A stretch of 64,000 bases of DNA from Bacteroidota bacterium (lineage in GTDB: Bacteria > Bacteroidota > Rhodothermia > Rhodothermales > Bin80), in NCBI GenBank assembly GCA_026708685.1, contig JAPOUL010000057.1, positions 56,780-120,779 of the forward strand, written 5' to 3'. The position numbers and the translations under genes were made by a program. Below, piece after piece: positions 28,339 through 37,687 of this stretch (position 1 is the first letter of the stretch; every line of letters starts with the position of its first letter). The notes beneath the pieces were generated by a model. That model was given only the letters and a program-made list of their open reading frames with translations, was not told the origin of the DNA and made no database searches.

Positions 28339-29979
28339 TTATTTGGTAAGTAAAATCTGTCGGGTCTGGATCACTCCATTGCGTCCTTGCAGGCGTAAAA
28401 AATACGTACCACTGGAGAGTTCTGTTCCATCCCATGACGCTTCAAAGACACCCATTTCGTGATGACGATCAACCAGTGTGGCAATCACCAGTCCTGAAAG
28501 ATTGATCACGGACATGGTGATATGCTGGGGTTCATGGACCTCGTAGGTGATGATGGTCTGTGGATTAAAAGGATTTGGATAATTCCCAAGAATTTCAGCA
28601 ACAGGGGGTGGTGTCTGTGCCCCAAGACCCAGTTTGATGGTGCCCAATGGTGATGATACGGATCCATGTGCGTCTTCAAATAATCGATAGAAGACCACCT
28701 GATTCAGTGGAGTCTGATCGGTATAGGACCACTGATGATCTACAAGCGATTGATCCACGCGGGCGATTTCTTCAAAATGGATCCCATCTTCAGATCGGTG
28801 AATCAGAAAGGATGCCGATGGAGAGGAGAGACTGTTCCAAGTCAGCATCACTCCTGGGTCAAAAACAAGTCCACGAAATTCATAGTCAGGGGTTTCAATG
28901 ACAGGCCCGCCTGAGACCAAGTAATCGCCCAGGTTCTGTTGGTCAAAATATTTTAGACAGTCTCTGGATTCAAAGTCGCAATAATAGACATCGGTTCGGG
29001 GTATCGTCTGGTCCATCATGGACCGAATTTGTGCTTGGTCATAGGAAGAGCTCCAAAGTGCCACATTATCCATCTGTCCAATGAACTTGTTGACGAAACC
29101 GATCCCGTCAGCATGATCGCGACCACCAATGGTTGCTGAATAAGGCCCGCTACTATGGATCGCCATGGGGTCCATCAAGGAGTCTGCAAGTTCGCCGTCA
29201 AGGTAGAGGCGGGTCCATCTTGTTTTAGCATCGTTGACAAGGGCAATGTGATGCCAGTTTCCATCGGCCACGGGGGCCTCGGTAACCAGCGTCACATGCC
29301 GCCCGGATGTATTGCGGTAATACCGCATTCGTCCGTGCGGGTCTACGATGAGCTCAATGGGATAGGGGGTCGTTTCGGAGCCATCCCATGAAGAAATGAC
29401 AACGGTATTGAGCGTAGTGGTCTGGATCCAGAATTCCAAGGTATGACTGTCACTCAATGGCACAAGCCATTGGGGGAGAACATGAAGAGGTAGGGTTAGG
29501 TGATCAAAGGCGAGCGCTGTTCCTGTTTCAGAGGAAGGATGTGCCCGCATGTCACCATAGCGGATAGATCCATCTTGCTGAAGGTATCTTGATCCAACCT
29601 TTACTGCGGGTGCAATAGAGACGCGATACTCTTCAAAGGCGTTCTGATCATCCGTTACAATCTCAAGGATGACCTCAATATCACCCCGAAGCGGTCTGGA
29701 AGACGAAAGTAAATACTGATCCTGTGCGATACGGTCAATGTCAAGATCAAGATGGCGATAGGCCTGACGGACGGCAGTGGCTGTGACCAATTCCCAATCT
29801 GAGGGAAGAAAGATCAGGAATCCGTCATCGGAGGGTACTTCAATCCATCGCGTGAACAGCTGAAGCTGGGACCCAGGCTCAAAGGTCGTTGGGATCCATG
29901 TATCCTCCTGAATACATTGACCGTCCACCGGAAAAAATATCCAAGCTGCAAACAATAAAAGACACAAACATCGGACCAT
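28339..29979 (-). CDS. Secreted LamG-domain protein with type IX-like C-terminal sorting tail
   Basis: 546 residues from the ATG at 29979, which gives a clean signal peptide (CLCLLLFAAWIFFPVDG) and is preceded by GGGAG. The open frame continues upstream to a TTG at 30063 but would lack a proper signal. Residues about 165-320 look like a concanavalin A/LamG lectin-like sandwich (HTLEFWIQTT, NWHHIALVND, ATIGGRDHADG). A fibronectin III-like part follows. The end is a Por secretion/FlgD-like tail: LGNYPNPFNPQTIITYEV, then SSGTYFLRLQ. This tail targets proteins to the type IX secretion system in Bacteroidota. Ligand and role are unknown. Confidence 0.8.
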   Translation of the reverse strand: MVRCLCLLLFAAWIFFPVDGQCIQEDTWIPTTFEPGSQLQLFTRWIEVPSDDGFLIFLPSDWELVTATAVRQAYRHLDLDIDRIAQDQYLLSSSRPLRGDIEVILEIVTDDQNAFEEYRVSIAPAVKVGSRYLQQDGSIRYGDMRAHPSSETGTALAFDHLTLPLHVLPQWLVPLSDSHTLEFWIQTTTLNTVVISSWDGSETTPYPIELIVDPHGRMRYYRNTSGRHVTLVTEAPVADGNWHHIALVNDAKTRWTRLYLDGELADSLMDPMAIHSSGPYSATIGGRDHADGIGFVNKFIGQMDNVALWSSSYDQAQIRSMMDQTIPRTDVYYCDFESRDCLKYFDQQNLGDYLVSGGPVIETPDYEFRGLVFDPGVMLTWNSLSSPSASFLIHRSEDGIHFEEIARVDQSLVDHQWSYTDQTPLNQVVFYRLFEDAHGSVSSPLGTIKLGLGAQTPPPVAEILGNYPNPFNPQTIITYEVHEPQHITMSVINLSGLVIATLVDRHHEMGVFEASWDGTELSSGTYFLRLQGRNGVIQTRQILLTK

Positions 29980-30053
29980 GCTCCCAAAGAAAGCAGTTTT
30001 CCCGGCTGTGAAGCCAGATCTCCAATGACAGGAGCTATGCCTGAATAGAGACG

Positions 30054-30509
30054 CTATTCCCAACTGGCAGCGTTGAGAAGAGTAATGTCTGGAATATCAG
30101 AGCCAATGAAATCCTCAGAGTCGGGGTCCATGAGCTGATAGATCGCCACTCTTCCCGTGTCATTGAGGGCATATTGGAACGCATTTCCAGTCCGGGGAGA
30201 GTAAATCAGGGAATCGAGATTGATTTCGGTGTCAAAAATCTGATTCGGGTTGGCAACAACCAGTGAATCGGTCTGAAGCCACAGAACCAAAGAGTCAAGG
30301 GTAGCAGGGAAACTGTCGACCTCACGCTCGTAATGAGTGAGGGCAGTTCGCACCTGAACCATCTGTTGACGCGTCATTTGCGTCAACGCCTGTTGGCGTT
30401 CAATGGCTTCCCACGGTTCGGTGATGGAACGATAGAGCCAGAAGCCAAGAACTACAATGAGGACGGCCATCACGGCCTGAATAGCAATTTTAACGTTTTG
30501 ATTGACCAT
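30054..30509 (-). CDS. Membrane-anchored hypothetical protein, pseudopilin-like layout
   Basis: 151 residues. A short cytoplasmic leader is followed by one membrane helix (about 8-26, IAIQAVMAVLIVVLGFWLY), a helical stretch rich in Gln and Thr, then a small alpha/beta domain with many Asp/Asn. The shape resembles pseudopilins, but there is no prepilin-peptidase Gly-Phe-Thr site. It is the first gene of a six-gene minus-strand run and lies 75 bases upstream of the chosen LamG-protein start. Function unknown. Confidence 0.65.
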   Translation of the reverse strand: MVNQNVKIAIQAVMAVLIVVLGFWLYRSITEPWEAIERQQALTQMTRQQMVQVRTALTHYEREVDSFPATLDSLVLWLQTDSLVVANPNQIFDTEINLDSLIYSPRTGNAFQYALNDTGRVAIYQLMDPDSEDFIGSDIPDITLLNAASWE

Positions 30510-30697
30510 TACCCAAAAGTAACTGTTTAATGAAATAATTTAATGAAAAGCCACGAAACATTCACAAAGTGAACCAAGATGTAACCCGTAGCAATTCATT
30601 TTGTTGTCACGAAAGTGAAAAAATGCTCACTTCGCACTAAATATACAGGAGATGAGACAAATTTTGTGGGTTTAAGACAACGTTAAACTATCAACGG

Positions 30698-31420
30698 ATG
30701 ACAAATCTACTGATCAACATTGATCATATTGCAACCCTCCGTAATGCACGTCGTGAATTATTTCCCGATCCAGTAGAGGGGGCACGCTTGTGCGAGGAGT
30801 CTGGAGCGGATGGGATCGTCTTTCATTTACGGGAAGATCGCCGTCACATTCATGATCAGGATGTTCGGCGGCTCAAGGAAGTCGTCCAGGGAAAGCTTGA
30901 TTTTGAGCTTTCGGTCAGCGATGACATCGTTGGAATCTGTTGTGAGATATGTCCAGATCTGGCGACATTGGTTCCTGAGCGTAGAGAAGAAATTACTACA
31001 GAAGGAGGACTTGATGTGATCTTGCATCACCGAGTGCTGTATCAGACGGTCGCTCGATTGAAACATGCTGGAGTCGAGGAGGTGGCTCTCTTTGTTGACC
31101 CGGACATGGATCAAATTGATGCTACCCGAGATACAGGTGCATCTTCCATAGAGCTGCATACAGGGGATTTTGCCAATGCTACTGAGGAAGAGGATCAAAC
31201 GCGGGAACTGTTTCGACTTGAAGCAGCGGCCGGGTATGCCCATCAATGTGGTCTTGTTGTTCATGCTGGCCATGGACTCAACTATCATAACTATCGGTGT
31301 TTTGCAGATGCTGTACCCCATATCAGCGAAGTATCCATAGGCTTTTCCGTGATTGCACGATCGATCTTTGTCGGATTGGGCAATGCTGTGGCAGAGATGG
31401 CACAGCTGGTCAAGCGTTAG
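30698..31420 (+). CDS. pdxJ: Pyridoxine 5'-phosphate synthase
   Basis: 240 residues with the family start LLINIDHIATLRNARRE, the HLREDRRHIHDQDV catalytic region and late motifs VHAGHGLNYHN and EVSIGFSVIARS. It joins 1-deoxyxylulose 5-phosphate and 3-amino-2-oxopropyl phosphate to make pyridoxine phosphate, the last ring-closing step of the DXP-dependent vitamin B6 route. The stop codon is followed immediately by the era start, and pdxB of the same pathway lies just beyond era in the opposite orientation. Confidence 0.96.
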   Translation: MTNLLINIDHIATLRNARRELFPDPVEGARLCEESGADGIVFHLREDRRHIHDQDVRRLKEVVQGKLDFELSVSDDIVGICCEICPDLATLVPERREEITTEGGLDVILHHRVLYQTVARLKHAGVEEVALFVDPDMDQIDATRDTGASSIELHTGDFANATEEEDQTRELFRLEAAAGYAHQCGLVVHAGHGLNYHNYRCFADAVPHISEVSIGFSVIARSIFVGLGNAVAEMAQLVKR

Positions 31421-32302
31421 ATGATGACACAGGACTACAAATGTGGCTATGTCACCTTGATCGGTAGGCCAAATGTAGGAAAAAGTACATTGATGAATGC
31501 ACTCATTGGCCAAAAGCTCTCCATCGTTACTCGAAAGGCACAGACAACTCGCCATAGGGTCCTGGGAATTTTGACGAAAGATGATCTGCAGATCATCTTT
31601 CTGGATACTCCAGGCATCATGGATCCTCACACATCTCTGGATCAGCTGATGATGCAGAGGGTCAAGGAATCTGTCGACGATACGGATCTGATCATCTTTC
31701 TTGTGGATGCACGCGTCGGTGAACCTGATCTGCATAGCCTGAAAGCGATCAAAGACCGTCCAGCCATCCTTGCACTCAACAAGACAGATCTCGTGCGTCA
31801 GGAGGCACTGCTCCCTTTGGTGGATGCCTACAGCCACGAACACTCATTTGAGTCCATCATTCCGATCAGTGCACTCACTGGACTGAATCTTGAGTCTTTG
31901 ATGAAAGAACTCAGTCGGCTACTTCCCCAGGGGCATCCCCTTTACCCACCCGACATGATCAGTGAGCATCCCGAACGATTTTTTGTCGCAGAAATTATCC
32001 GTGAAAAAGTGTTTGAAAAATTTCGTCAGGAGGTGCCCTATTCTTCAACGGTAAAGATTTCCAACTTTATAGAGCGAGATGAAGGTAAAGATCTGATTGA
32101 AGCCGAAATCGTTGTTGAGCGTCAGAGTCAAAAGGGAATTTTGGTTGGTGCCAAAGGCCATGCACTCAAGGCGGTTGGCATGGCTGCCCGGCGGGACATT
32201 GAAGCATTTTTGGGGCGAGATGTGTATCTGAAACTGTTTGTTCAAGTTCGTAAGGACTGGAGAAACCGTGATCAATTCCTGCGCTCCTTCGGATATAAGT
32301 AA
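31421..32302 (+). CDS. era: GTPase Era
   Basis: 293 residues. The GTPase domain has G1 GRPNVGKS, G3 DTPG and G4 NKTD. The C-terminal KH domain is present with GILVGAKGHALKAVG. Era binds the 3' end of 16S rRNA and assists 30S maturation. The ATG follows the pdxJ stop without a gap, so the pair is translationally coupled. Its last 31 bases overlap the convergent pdxB gene. Confidence 0.97.
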   Translation: MMTQDYKCGYVTLIGRPNVGKSTLMNALIGQKLSIVTRKAQTTRHRVLGILTKDDLQIIFLDTPGIMDPHTSLDQLMMQRVKESVDDTDLIIFLVDARVGEPDLHSLKAIKDRPAILALNKTDLVRQEALLPLVDAYSHEHSFESIIPISALTGLNLESLMKELSRLLPQGHPLYPPDMISEHPERFFVAEIIREKVFEKFRQEVPYSSTVKISNFIERDEGKDLIEAEIVVERQSQKGILVGAKGHALKAVGMAARRDIEAFLGRDVYLKLFVQVRKDWRNRDQFLRSFGYK

Positions 32303-33414
32303 TGGACTTGGAGTCCATCACGAACCGCCCGCAGATGCTCCCTGGGCACCTCCTTCAAGGTATGCAGATGAAAGGACCGGCGTGGAGGGTAGTTGCGTCG
32401 AAGGTCACGAAATCGGGAAGCCATTTGATCTTCTAGGACACAGAGTATGTTTCGCATGCGTGCATCATCAGATTCCAGATCATACAGATGCCGAGCTACG
32501 ACCGATAACCAGTTGGATTGCGGGGGAATGGAAAGAGGAGATGGCAAATCCTTCTGTAAACCTTGCTGATGATCCCAGGACGGCTGAAGGCCAAAATGTT
32601 CAATGACAGCATGGTAGAGCATCATGGTTCCCTGAAGTTTTCCATCAACAGAGTGACCGGCAATATGGGGTGTAGCAAAGGTGACCCTTTTTAAGAGTTC
32701 AGGATCAGGTGTTGGTTCATTTTCCCATACATCAAGCACACAGGCCTCTAACTCGCCTCTGGATAGGTGGGCTTTGAGGTCCCGATTGTCAAGGACATCT
32801 CCTCTAGAAGTGTTCAAGATCCATGCATTGGATTTCATGGATCGCAGCTCAGCTTCTGTGATCATATGATAGGTATCGGGCGATTTGGGTACATGGAATG
32901 TGACAATGTCGGACATTGTTAGCACGGTGTGTAGATCCACATACTCGTCAGCACTTTGTTGAGCCAGCGGTGGGTCATTTTTGAGGATCTTGAGACCAAG
33001 TGCGGGAGCACGCTGTGCAAGTCGCCCTCCGACATGGCCACATCCGACAATGCCCAAGGTCAAGCCGCCTAGAGGTCTGGCTTTCAAGGTGCTTAACTGA
33101 ATTAGTGCCGTGATTACATACTCAACCACAGAGTCTGCATTGGACCCTGGAGCATGGCTAAAGTGGATTCCCTGCTGTCCTAAGGCATCCTGATCGACAT
33201 GATCAATGCCTGCAGTGGCAGATCCAACGAAGGAGATTTTGCTTCGCGATACAAGGGCCTGATTGACAGGAGTGACACTCCGGACCAGAAGTACATCTGC
33301 CTCTCGGCACACTTCGGGGGTGATCAATTCTGCATTGAGAACAACAACATCACCTATGGATTGAAAGGCTTGTGACACAAGGGGGATATTTGCATCGGCT
33401 ACGATGGAGAACAT
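32272..33414 (-). CDS. pdxB: Erythronate-4-phosphate dehydrogenase
   Basis: 380 residues of the D-isomer 2-hydroxyacid dehydrogenase superfamily. It starts FSIVADANIPLVSQAF, which is PdxB-like. The NAD fold has GIVGCGHVGGRLAQ, the substrate loop APGSNADSVVEYV, and the catalytic His in PHIAGHSVDGK. The about 100-residue C-terminal extension corresponds to the PdxB dimerisation domain. It oxidises 4-phosphoerythronate on the way to pyridoxal phosphate, the same pathway as PdxJ encoded 0.9 kb away. The 3' end overlaps era by 31 bases. A generic D-2-hydroxyacid dehydrogenase is less likely because of the C-terminal domain. Confidence 0.9.
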   Translation of the reverse strand: MFSIVADANIPLVSQAFQSIGDVVVLNAELITPEVCREADVLLVRSVTPVNQALVSRSKISFVGSATAGIDHVDQDALGQQGIHFSHAPGSNADSVVEYVITALIQLSTLKARPLGGLTLGIVGCGHVGGRLAQRAPALGLKILKNDPPLAQQSADEYVDLHTVLTMSDIVTFHVPKSPDTYHMITEAELRSMKSNAWILNTSRGDVLDNRDLKAHLSRGELEACVLDVWENEPTPDPELLKRVTFATPHIAGHSVDGKLQGTMMLYHAVIEHFGLQPSWDHQQGLQKDLPSPLSIPPQSNWLSVVARHLYDLESDDARMRNILCVLEDQMASRFRDLRRNYPPRRSFHLHTLKEVPREHLRAVRDGLQVHYLYPKERRN

Positions 33415-33502
33415 GTACCCATTTCAAGTTGGTTTACGTATAAGATCCCTCAATTGTGTATTATACATCCCTGAAAGATTTTTTACAAACAGCCTCAAGC
33501 TG

Positions 33503-34156
33503 ATGCGTATAAGATTTCATAAGTACTGGATGGGTTTCATTTTTGGAGCCGTTCTTGCATGCATTATACCCAGTGTCATTGTGTTTGCACCCCCTACTGG
33601 TGTAGACGATTATACACTTGATTTTCCGCCTCCGTTGTATCTCCCCACCGATCAGGAAGTTGCACATGCCCTCTTCAACCCGTGGGGAATCAAGCCCATT
33701 CATGTTGCAAACATGGATGCAGAAACCATGTGGCTTGCCCGTGCAATGTTTTCTGAGAGCAAGCGAGCTGATGAGCAGGAATTGATTGGATGGACGGTTC
33801 GAAATCGAATTGAGTCCAATTTTCGAGGATGTACGACGTATGAGCAGTGTGTCTTAGATCCTTTCCAATACAGTGCATTTCTGCCCAACCAGAGCAAGTT
33901 ACACTTCTACATCAACTTAACCGAAACCTCTACGGTGGCTGGTTGGCAGAAAACGGTTGCCTTGGCCTTTTATATCCGTCATGCCGATTCTGGATTGCGA
34001 CCATTTGGACGTAAAGTTCGCCATTTTTATAGTGAGCAGTCCATGGTGGATCCAGACATGCCTCCCGCATGGGTAGAAGATTTTGAGCCTGTCGTGCCCC
34101 GCAGAGCATTTCAGTTGGATGAGCGCAGGTTCCGATTCTATGATGGCGTGCACTAG
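33503..34156 (+). CDS. SleB-like cell wall hydrolase, membrane anchored
   Basis: 217 residues from the ATG at 33503. The open frame extends to 33404 but would cross the divergent pdxB start. One N-terminal membrane helix (about 10-30) anchors an extracytoplasmic domain resembling the hydrolase_2 (SleB/CwlJ) fold: LARAMFSESKRADEQELIGW with the probable catalytic Glu, then VRNRIESNFRGCTTYEQCVL and DPFQYSAF. Enzymes of this family are lytic transglycosylases that act on peptidoglycan. It is probably a housekeeping wall-remodelling enzyme; no spore genes are present. Confidence 0.78.
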   Translation: MRIRFHKYWMGFIFGAVLACIIPSVIVFAPPTGVDDYTLDFPPPLYLPTDQEVAHALFNPWGIKPIHVANMDAETMWLARAMFSESKRADEQELIGWTVRNRIESNFRGCTTYEQCVLDPFQYSAFLPNQSKLHFYINLTETSTVAGWQKTVALAFYIRHADSGLRPFGRKVRHFYSEQSMVDPDMPPAWVEDFEPVVPRRAFQLDERRFRFYDGVH

Positions 34157-34269
34157 GGTTAAGATTTGAACCACTGTTTCAGGATTCTGGACGTTTCCCT
34201 CCCCACATTCGCATCAGTCCGAACAGATTGATGTAGTAGCCCGAAAACCTGTGTAGGGGCTGTCTTCAA

Positions 34270-34884
34270 CTATAACCCAACTGATAAACGGAGCATCGCC
34301 GTATTCAGTTTTTGGGGGTCCCCCACTTGTGATCGAATCGCTTGAAGTAGAATCTCTTTTTCAATAAATCGGGTCAAACCAAAGACATAGGCAATTTCTG
34401 GGAAGAGGCGCACGGGTCCGAGATTAAATACGAGTCCTCCCCCGATCTCGCCTGCATACGACAGAATTTTCAGATCGTTACTGATGTCTGCATCATTTTG
34501 AGTAGGCAATCGAAAGACGGGTCCTGCAAAAACGTAGGGGCTGACCACTGGAGATGGGAGTCCGAGTCGCAGTAGAACATAGAGTTCAACCATGGAAATT
34601 TCGAAGTGATCTTGGATAGATGGGTTACTGCTCTGGAGTCCATCAAACAATTTACCGGCTGCCATATAGCGTCCACCCCCACGCAGAGCTGCTGGTCCTA
34701 AGGGTAGTTCAACCCAAGCACCAACATGCCATCCCGTCTGGCTGTCAAATTTTGTTTCCAGCTCATTGATTGAAATATCAGTAAGCCTCTGAAAATTTGC
34801 TCCTGCACTGACACCAAAGTTTTGGGCAGTGACTGCGGGGACCAGGAAACATCCGGTCAAGAAAAGAGCATAAAGACGATTCAT
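34270..34884 (-). CDS. Outer-membrane beta-barrel protein (PorT/OMP_b-brl type)
   Basis: 204 residues with a signal peptide (LYALFLTGCFLVPAVTAQ) and then alternating strands: VSAGANFQRL, HVGAWVELPL, YVLLRLGLP, YVFAGPVF, GEIGGGLVFNLGPVRLFPEI. It ends in LRLSVGL. The layout matches the eight-stranded outer-membrane barrel families common in Bacteroidota. Substrate and partner unknown. It is divergent from bshA, 71 bases apart. Confidence 0.75.
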   Translation of the reverse strand: MNRLYALFLTGCFLVPAVTAQNFGVSAGANFQRLTDISINELETKFDSQTGWHVGAWVELPLGPAALRGGGRYMAAGKLFDGLQSSNPSIQDHFEISMVELYVLLRLGLPSPVVSPYVFAGPVFRLPTQNDADISNDLKILSYAGEIGGGLVFNLGPVRLFPEIAYVFGLTRFIEKEILLQAIRSQVGDPQKLNTAMLRLSVGL

Positions 34885-34955
34885 GAGATTTGAAAAGTTA
34901 GAAGTGCAACCTCAGTGGAGCATTGGTGTTTCCACTGGTTTGATGAAAATAGATC

Positions 34956-36107
34956 ATGCGAATAGGTATTACTTGTTATCCAGTCTATGGGGGCAGTGGC
35001 GTTGTAGCTACTGAACTTGGTCAGGCGTTGGCAGCGAGAGGGCACGAAATTCATTTTATTGCCTATTCCTTGCCCTTTCGTCTTAATCAAGTAACCGAAA
35101 ACATTTACTTCCATGAAGTGAGTGTCAATCGATATCCCCTGTTTGACTTTCCACCCTACGCACTCTCTCTAACGAGTAAGATGGTAGATGTTGCAAAATA
35201 CGAAAAACTTGACTTACTCCATGTACATTACGCGATTCCGCACGCGACCAGTGCAGTTTTAGCCCGTGATATTCTCAGGCAGCAGTCGATACAGATACCG
35301 ATTGTGACCACGCTTCACGGAACAGATATCACGATTGTAGGACAGGATGCTTCGTATACGCCAGTGGTGACATACTCAATCAATGCGTCAGATGGAGTGA
35401 CGGCCGTTTCCAACTTTTTGCGAAAAGAGACCTATGATGCCTTTGAGATAAAAGCCCCAATTCAGGTCATCCCCAACTTTATAGATACCAAGAACTTTTA
35501 TCGGCTGGAAAAAGAACATTTCAGAGGAGCCATCTGTGATGCAGACCAAAAGGTCATTGTCCATGTCTCAAATTTTCGCCGTGTCAAGAATGTGTCGCAT
35601 GTGGTTGAAACGTTCCATCGGATCCTTCAGGTGGGTGTGTCTGCAAAATTACTCTTGGTCGGAGACGGGCCTGATCGTTCCAATGTGGAGCAGTTATCAC
35701 GTGATTTAGGGATTCAGGACAATGTGCGATTTCTGGGGAAGCAGGATCCGATTCAGGAGATTCTGTCGATTTCAGATCTGTTTCTGTTGACCAGTGGATC
35801 AGAAGCCTTCGGACTTGCTCCACTGGAAGCTATGGCTTGCAATGTACCAGTGGTATGTAGCAATATTGGAGGGCTTCCCGAACTCATTGAAGGAAGCGGA
35901 GCTGGGTATTTATGTCCAGTGGGAGATATTGATGCATTTGCAACGTCTAGTATTGAGATTCTGACGAACCGTCAACTTCATGCACAGATGTCTAATCAGG
36001 CGAGAGAGTACGTCGTTCGCAACTATGATACTGAGACGATCGTGTCGATGTATGAAGACTACTATGAAAAAGTAATCAACGAAACCCTGTCCACTTCCGA
36101 TTCTTGA
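34956..36107 (+). CDS. bshA: N-acetyl-alpha-D-glucosaminyl L-malate synthase
   Basis: 383 residues, a GT4 glycosyltransferase with the BshA-specific start IGITCYPVYGGSGVVATELG and LLHVHYAIPHATSA, TTLHGTDIT, and the nucleotide-binding region SEAFGLAPLEAMAC. It couples UDP-GlcNAc to L-malate in the first step of bacillithiol synthesis, which points to bacillithiol as the low-molecular-weight thiol here. The remaining bsh genes are not in the window. Length is typical of the family. Confidence 0.92.
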   Translation: MRIGITCYPVYGGSGVVATELGQALAARGHEIHFIAYSLPFRLNQVTENIYFHEVSVNRYPLFDFPPYALSLTSKMVDVAKYEKLDLLHVHYAIPHATSAVLARDILRQQSIQIPIVTTLHGTDITIVGQDASYTPVVTYSINASDGVTAVSNFLRKETYDAFEIKAPIQVIPNFIDTKNFYRLEKEHFRGAICDADQKVIVHVSNFRRVKNVSHVVETFHRILQVGVSAKLLLVGDGPDRSNVEQLSRDLGIQDNVRFLGKQDPIQEILSISDLFLLTSGSEAFGLAPLEAMACNVPVVCSNIGGLPELIEGSGAGYLCPVGDIDAFATSSIEILTNRQLHAQMSNQAREYVVRNYDTETIVSMYEDYYEKVINETLSTSDS

Positions 36108-36120
36108 TGGAAGCAGTCGA

Positions 36121-36624
36121 TTAGTTTGATTCGGGAGTGGAGATTCGGTCGTAGGTGGCGAAGCAAAACCCAGGATGAATTTCTTGCTGGGTCAATCGAA
36201 AATGGGAGCCGATCAGGTGTTTGAATTCAGGGAAAAACGTATCTCCCTCATAGGTACCGTCAACAAGAGTTAATTCAAGTCGATCCGCGAGATTGAGGCC
36301 TTCCTGATAGATTTTTGCACCTCCAGCAATAAAGATTTGCTTCGCTGGCTGTGCATGATGCAATGCGGACTCCAGAGATCGGCACACCTGAATGTCGGGG
36401 TGAATGTCGATATCCGTATTTCTGGAGAGGGCAAACATCTTCCTGCCGGGCAAGGGCCCTCCAAAATCACGAATGAGGCCTTCGCAGGTGACGCGGCCCA
36501 TGATGAGAGGAGAGCCATAGGTGAGTCGCTTAAACCGCCGCATATCCTCTGGAATATGCCATGGAAGGCGGGTATCACGGCCGATACAGAGATTTTCGTG
36601 GGCCACCGCTGCGATGATGATCAC
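36121..36624 (-). CDS. folA: Dihydrofolate reductase
   Basis: 168 residues from the GTG at 36624, twelve bases after the MamK-like stop. It begins MIIIAAVAHENLCIGRDTRL, as in the family; a TTG at 36651 would overlap the upstream gene. Conserved features are LPWHIPEDMRRFK with the folate-binding acidic residue, MGRVTCEGL and IFIAGGAKIY for NADPH. It reduces dihydrofolate to tetrahydrofolate. thyA, which generates dihydrofolate, is three genes upstream on the same strand. Confidence 0.93.
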   Translation of the reverse strand: MIIIAAVAHENLCIGRDTRLPWHIPEDMRRFKRLTYGSPLIMGRVTCEGLIRDFGGPLPGRKMFALSRNTDIDIHPDIQVCRSLESALHHAQPAKQIFIAGGAKIYQEGLNLADRLELTLVDGTYEGDTFFPEFKHLIGSHFRLTQQEIHPGFCFATYDRISTPESN

Positions 36625-36635
36625 TTGGGGGCGAT

Positions 36636-37661
36636 TTACATGTTTTCCCAATATTCCTCAGGCATATCTTCTGCAAGACTCAGTGCACCTTCTGCGCCAC
36701 TAAACAGAGGATCATGGACGGGTGAGATCGAGAATTGACCGTACTCCTCCAATGCGGAACACAGGGCATTGGACAGTCCCTGGATTTGGCTACCACCACC
36801 AGCCAGATAGATGTTATGCCGTATCCGTTCCTGCAGCATGGGTTCATAGGTGCTCAGCAAATCAATCAGGGTTTCAGCAATAGAGGGTACGATTGAGTCA
36901 CAAACCCGCCAAATATCTTCGGTCAGGTCATGGGTCTCAAACTTTCCAGAAATCGGAATGCTCACGTTAATTTTGTCTGAAGCCCCCGTCACGCTTCCAT
37001 ATTTTTCCTTAAGCTCACGGACGAAGGTCTCGCTGAAAGGGGTATTGGCAAAACGCTCACTGAGGAGGCTGAAGAGCTGTTCATCAAGATGATCCCCCGC
37101 GGTTCGCAGAGAACGCTGGTCATCTTCACCGGGCATGGTGCCATGCATGACACAGAAGTCAATGGTTCCCGCACCAATATCAATGATGCAGGTATTATTT
37201 AATGCTCCGAGCTTATAGGCAACTGCGAATGGTTCGGAAACCAGCATTAGAGTATCTGCCCATTCACCCACTGCATTGCGAATGGCAAGTTTATTCACGC
37301 GAAGTGCTTCAGCCGGCACGCCAACGGCTGCAAAAATCTTCTGCCCCTCCGCGGGCTGTGCCAGATGGAACAGGTGGCGAATGAGCTCTCGGACAGCTTT
37401 TTCATCGGTATCGGTTCCATCTCGGATGACCCCATATTCCAGGGGACGTACGAGTTGGACAGAGTTACGGTGCTCAATGGCATCCGTACCAATGAGAACA
37501 TCCTTTTTGAGCATCCGTCGGGCCACAAAATCGGTTGGCCAACCGACATAACTGTGGACCCATCTCTTTTTACCATGGCTGGTAGCAATGGCACTGCGGG
37601 ATGTTCCAAGGTCAATTCCAATATGGAGACTGCCGTTTTCAGGCTCTGAATTGTTATTCAT
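36636..37661 (-). CDS. MamK-family actin-like ATPase
   Basis: 341 residues from the ATG at 37661. The actin/Hsp70 nucleotide motifs are complete: phosphate-1 GIDLGTSRSAIATS, phosphate-2 CIIDIGAGTIDFCVMHGTMP and adenosine YLAGGGSQIQGL. From memory of the magnetosome filament protein MamK, long stretches agree, including the GKK near residue 30, VGVPAEALR, VSEPFAVAYKLG and the C-terminal AEDMPEEYWE. This is closer to MamK than to MreB, FtsA or ParM. Known MamK proteins form dynamic filaments that position magnetosomes; relatives also occur outside magnetosome clusters with unknown roles. The neighbours (cell-wall amidase, thyA, folA) suggest a cell-shape or positioning role, which is inference. 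Confidence 0.85.
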   Translation of the reverse strand: MNNNSEPENGSLHIGIDLGTSRSAIATSHGKKRWVHSYVGWPTDFVARRMLKKDVLIGTDAIEHRNSVQLVRPLEYGVIRDGTDTDEKAVRELIRHLFHLAQPAEGQKIFAAVGVPAEALRVNKLAIRNAVGEWADTLMLVSEPFAVAYKLGALNNTCIIDIGAGTIDFCVMHGTMPGEDDQRSLRTAGDHLDEQLFSLLSERFANTPFSETFVRELKEKYGSVTGASDKINVSIPISGKFETHDLTEDIWRVCDSIVPSIAETLIDLLSTYEPMLQERIRHNIYLAGGGSQIQGLSNALCSALEEYGQFSISPVHDPLFSGAEGALSLAEDMPEEYWENM

Positions 37662-37687
37662 CTGCAAGATTCTATGAGTGAAGTGGG

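Noticed and set aside
30827..31843. A 338-codon minus-strand open frame
   Set aside because: It lies antisense to pdxJ and era, both certain by motif. Its residues are rich in Cys, His and Met as expected for a shadow frame, and it has no domain.
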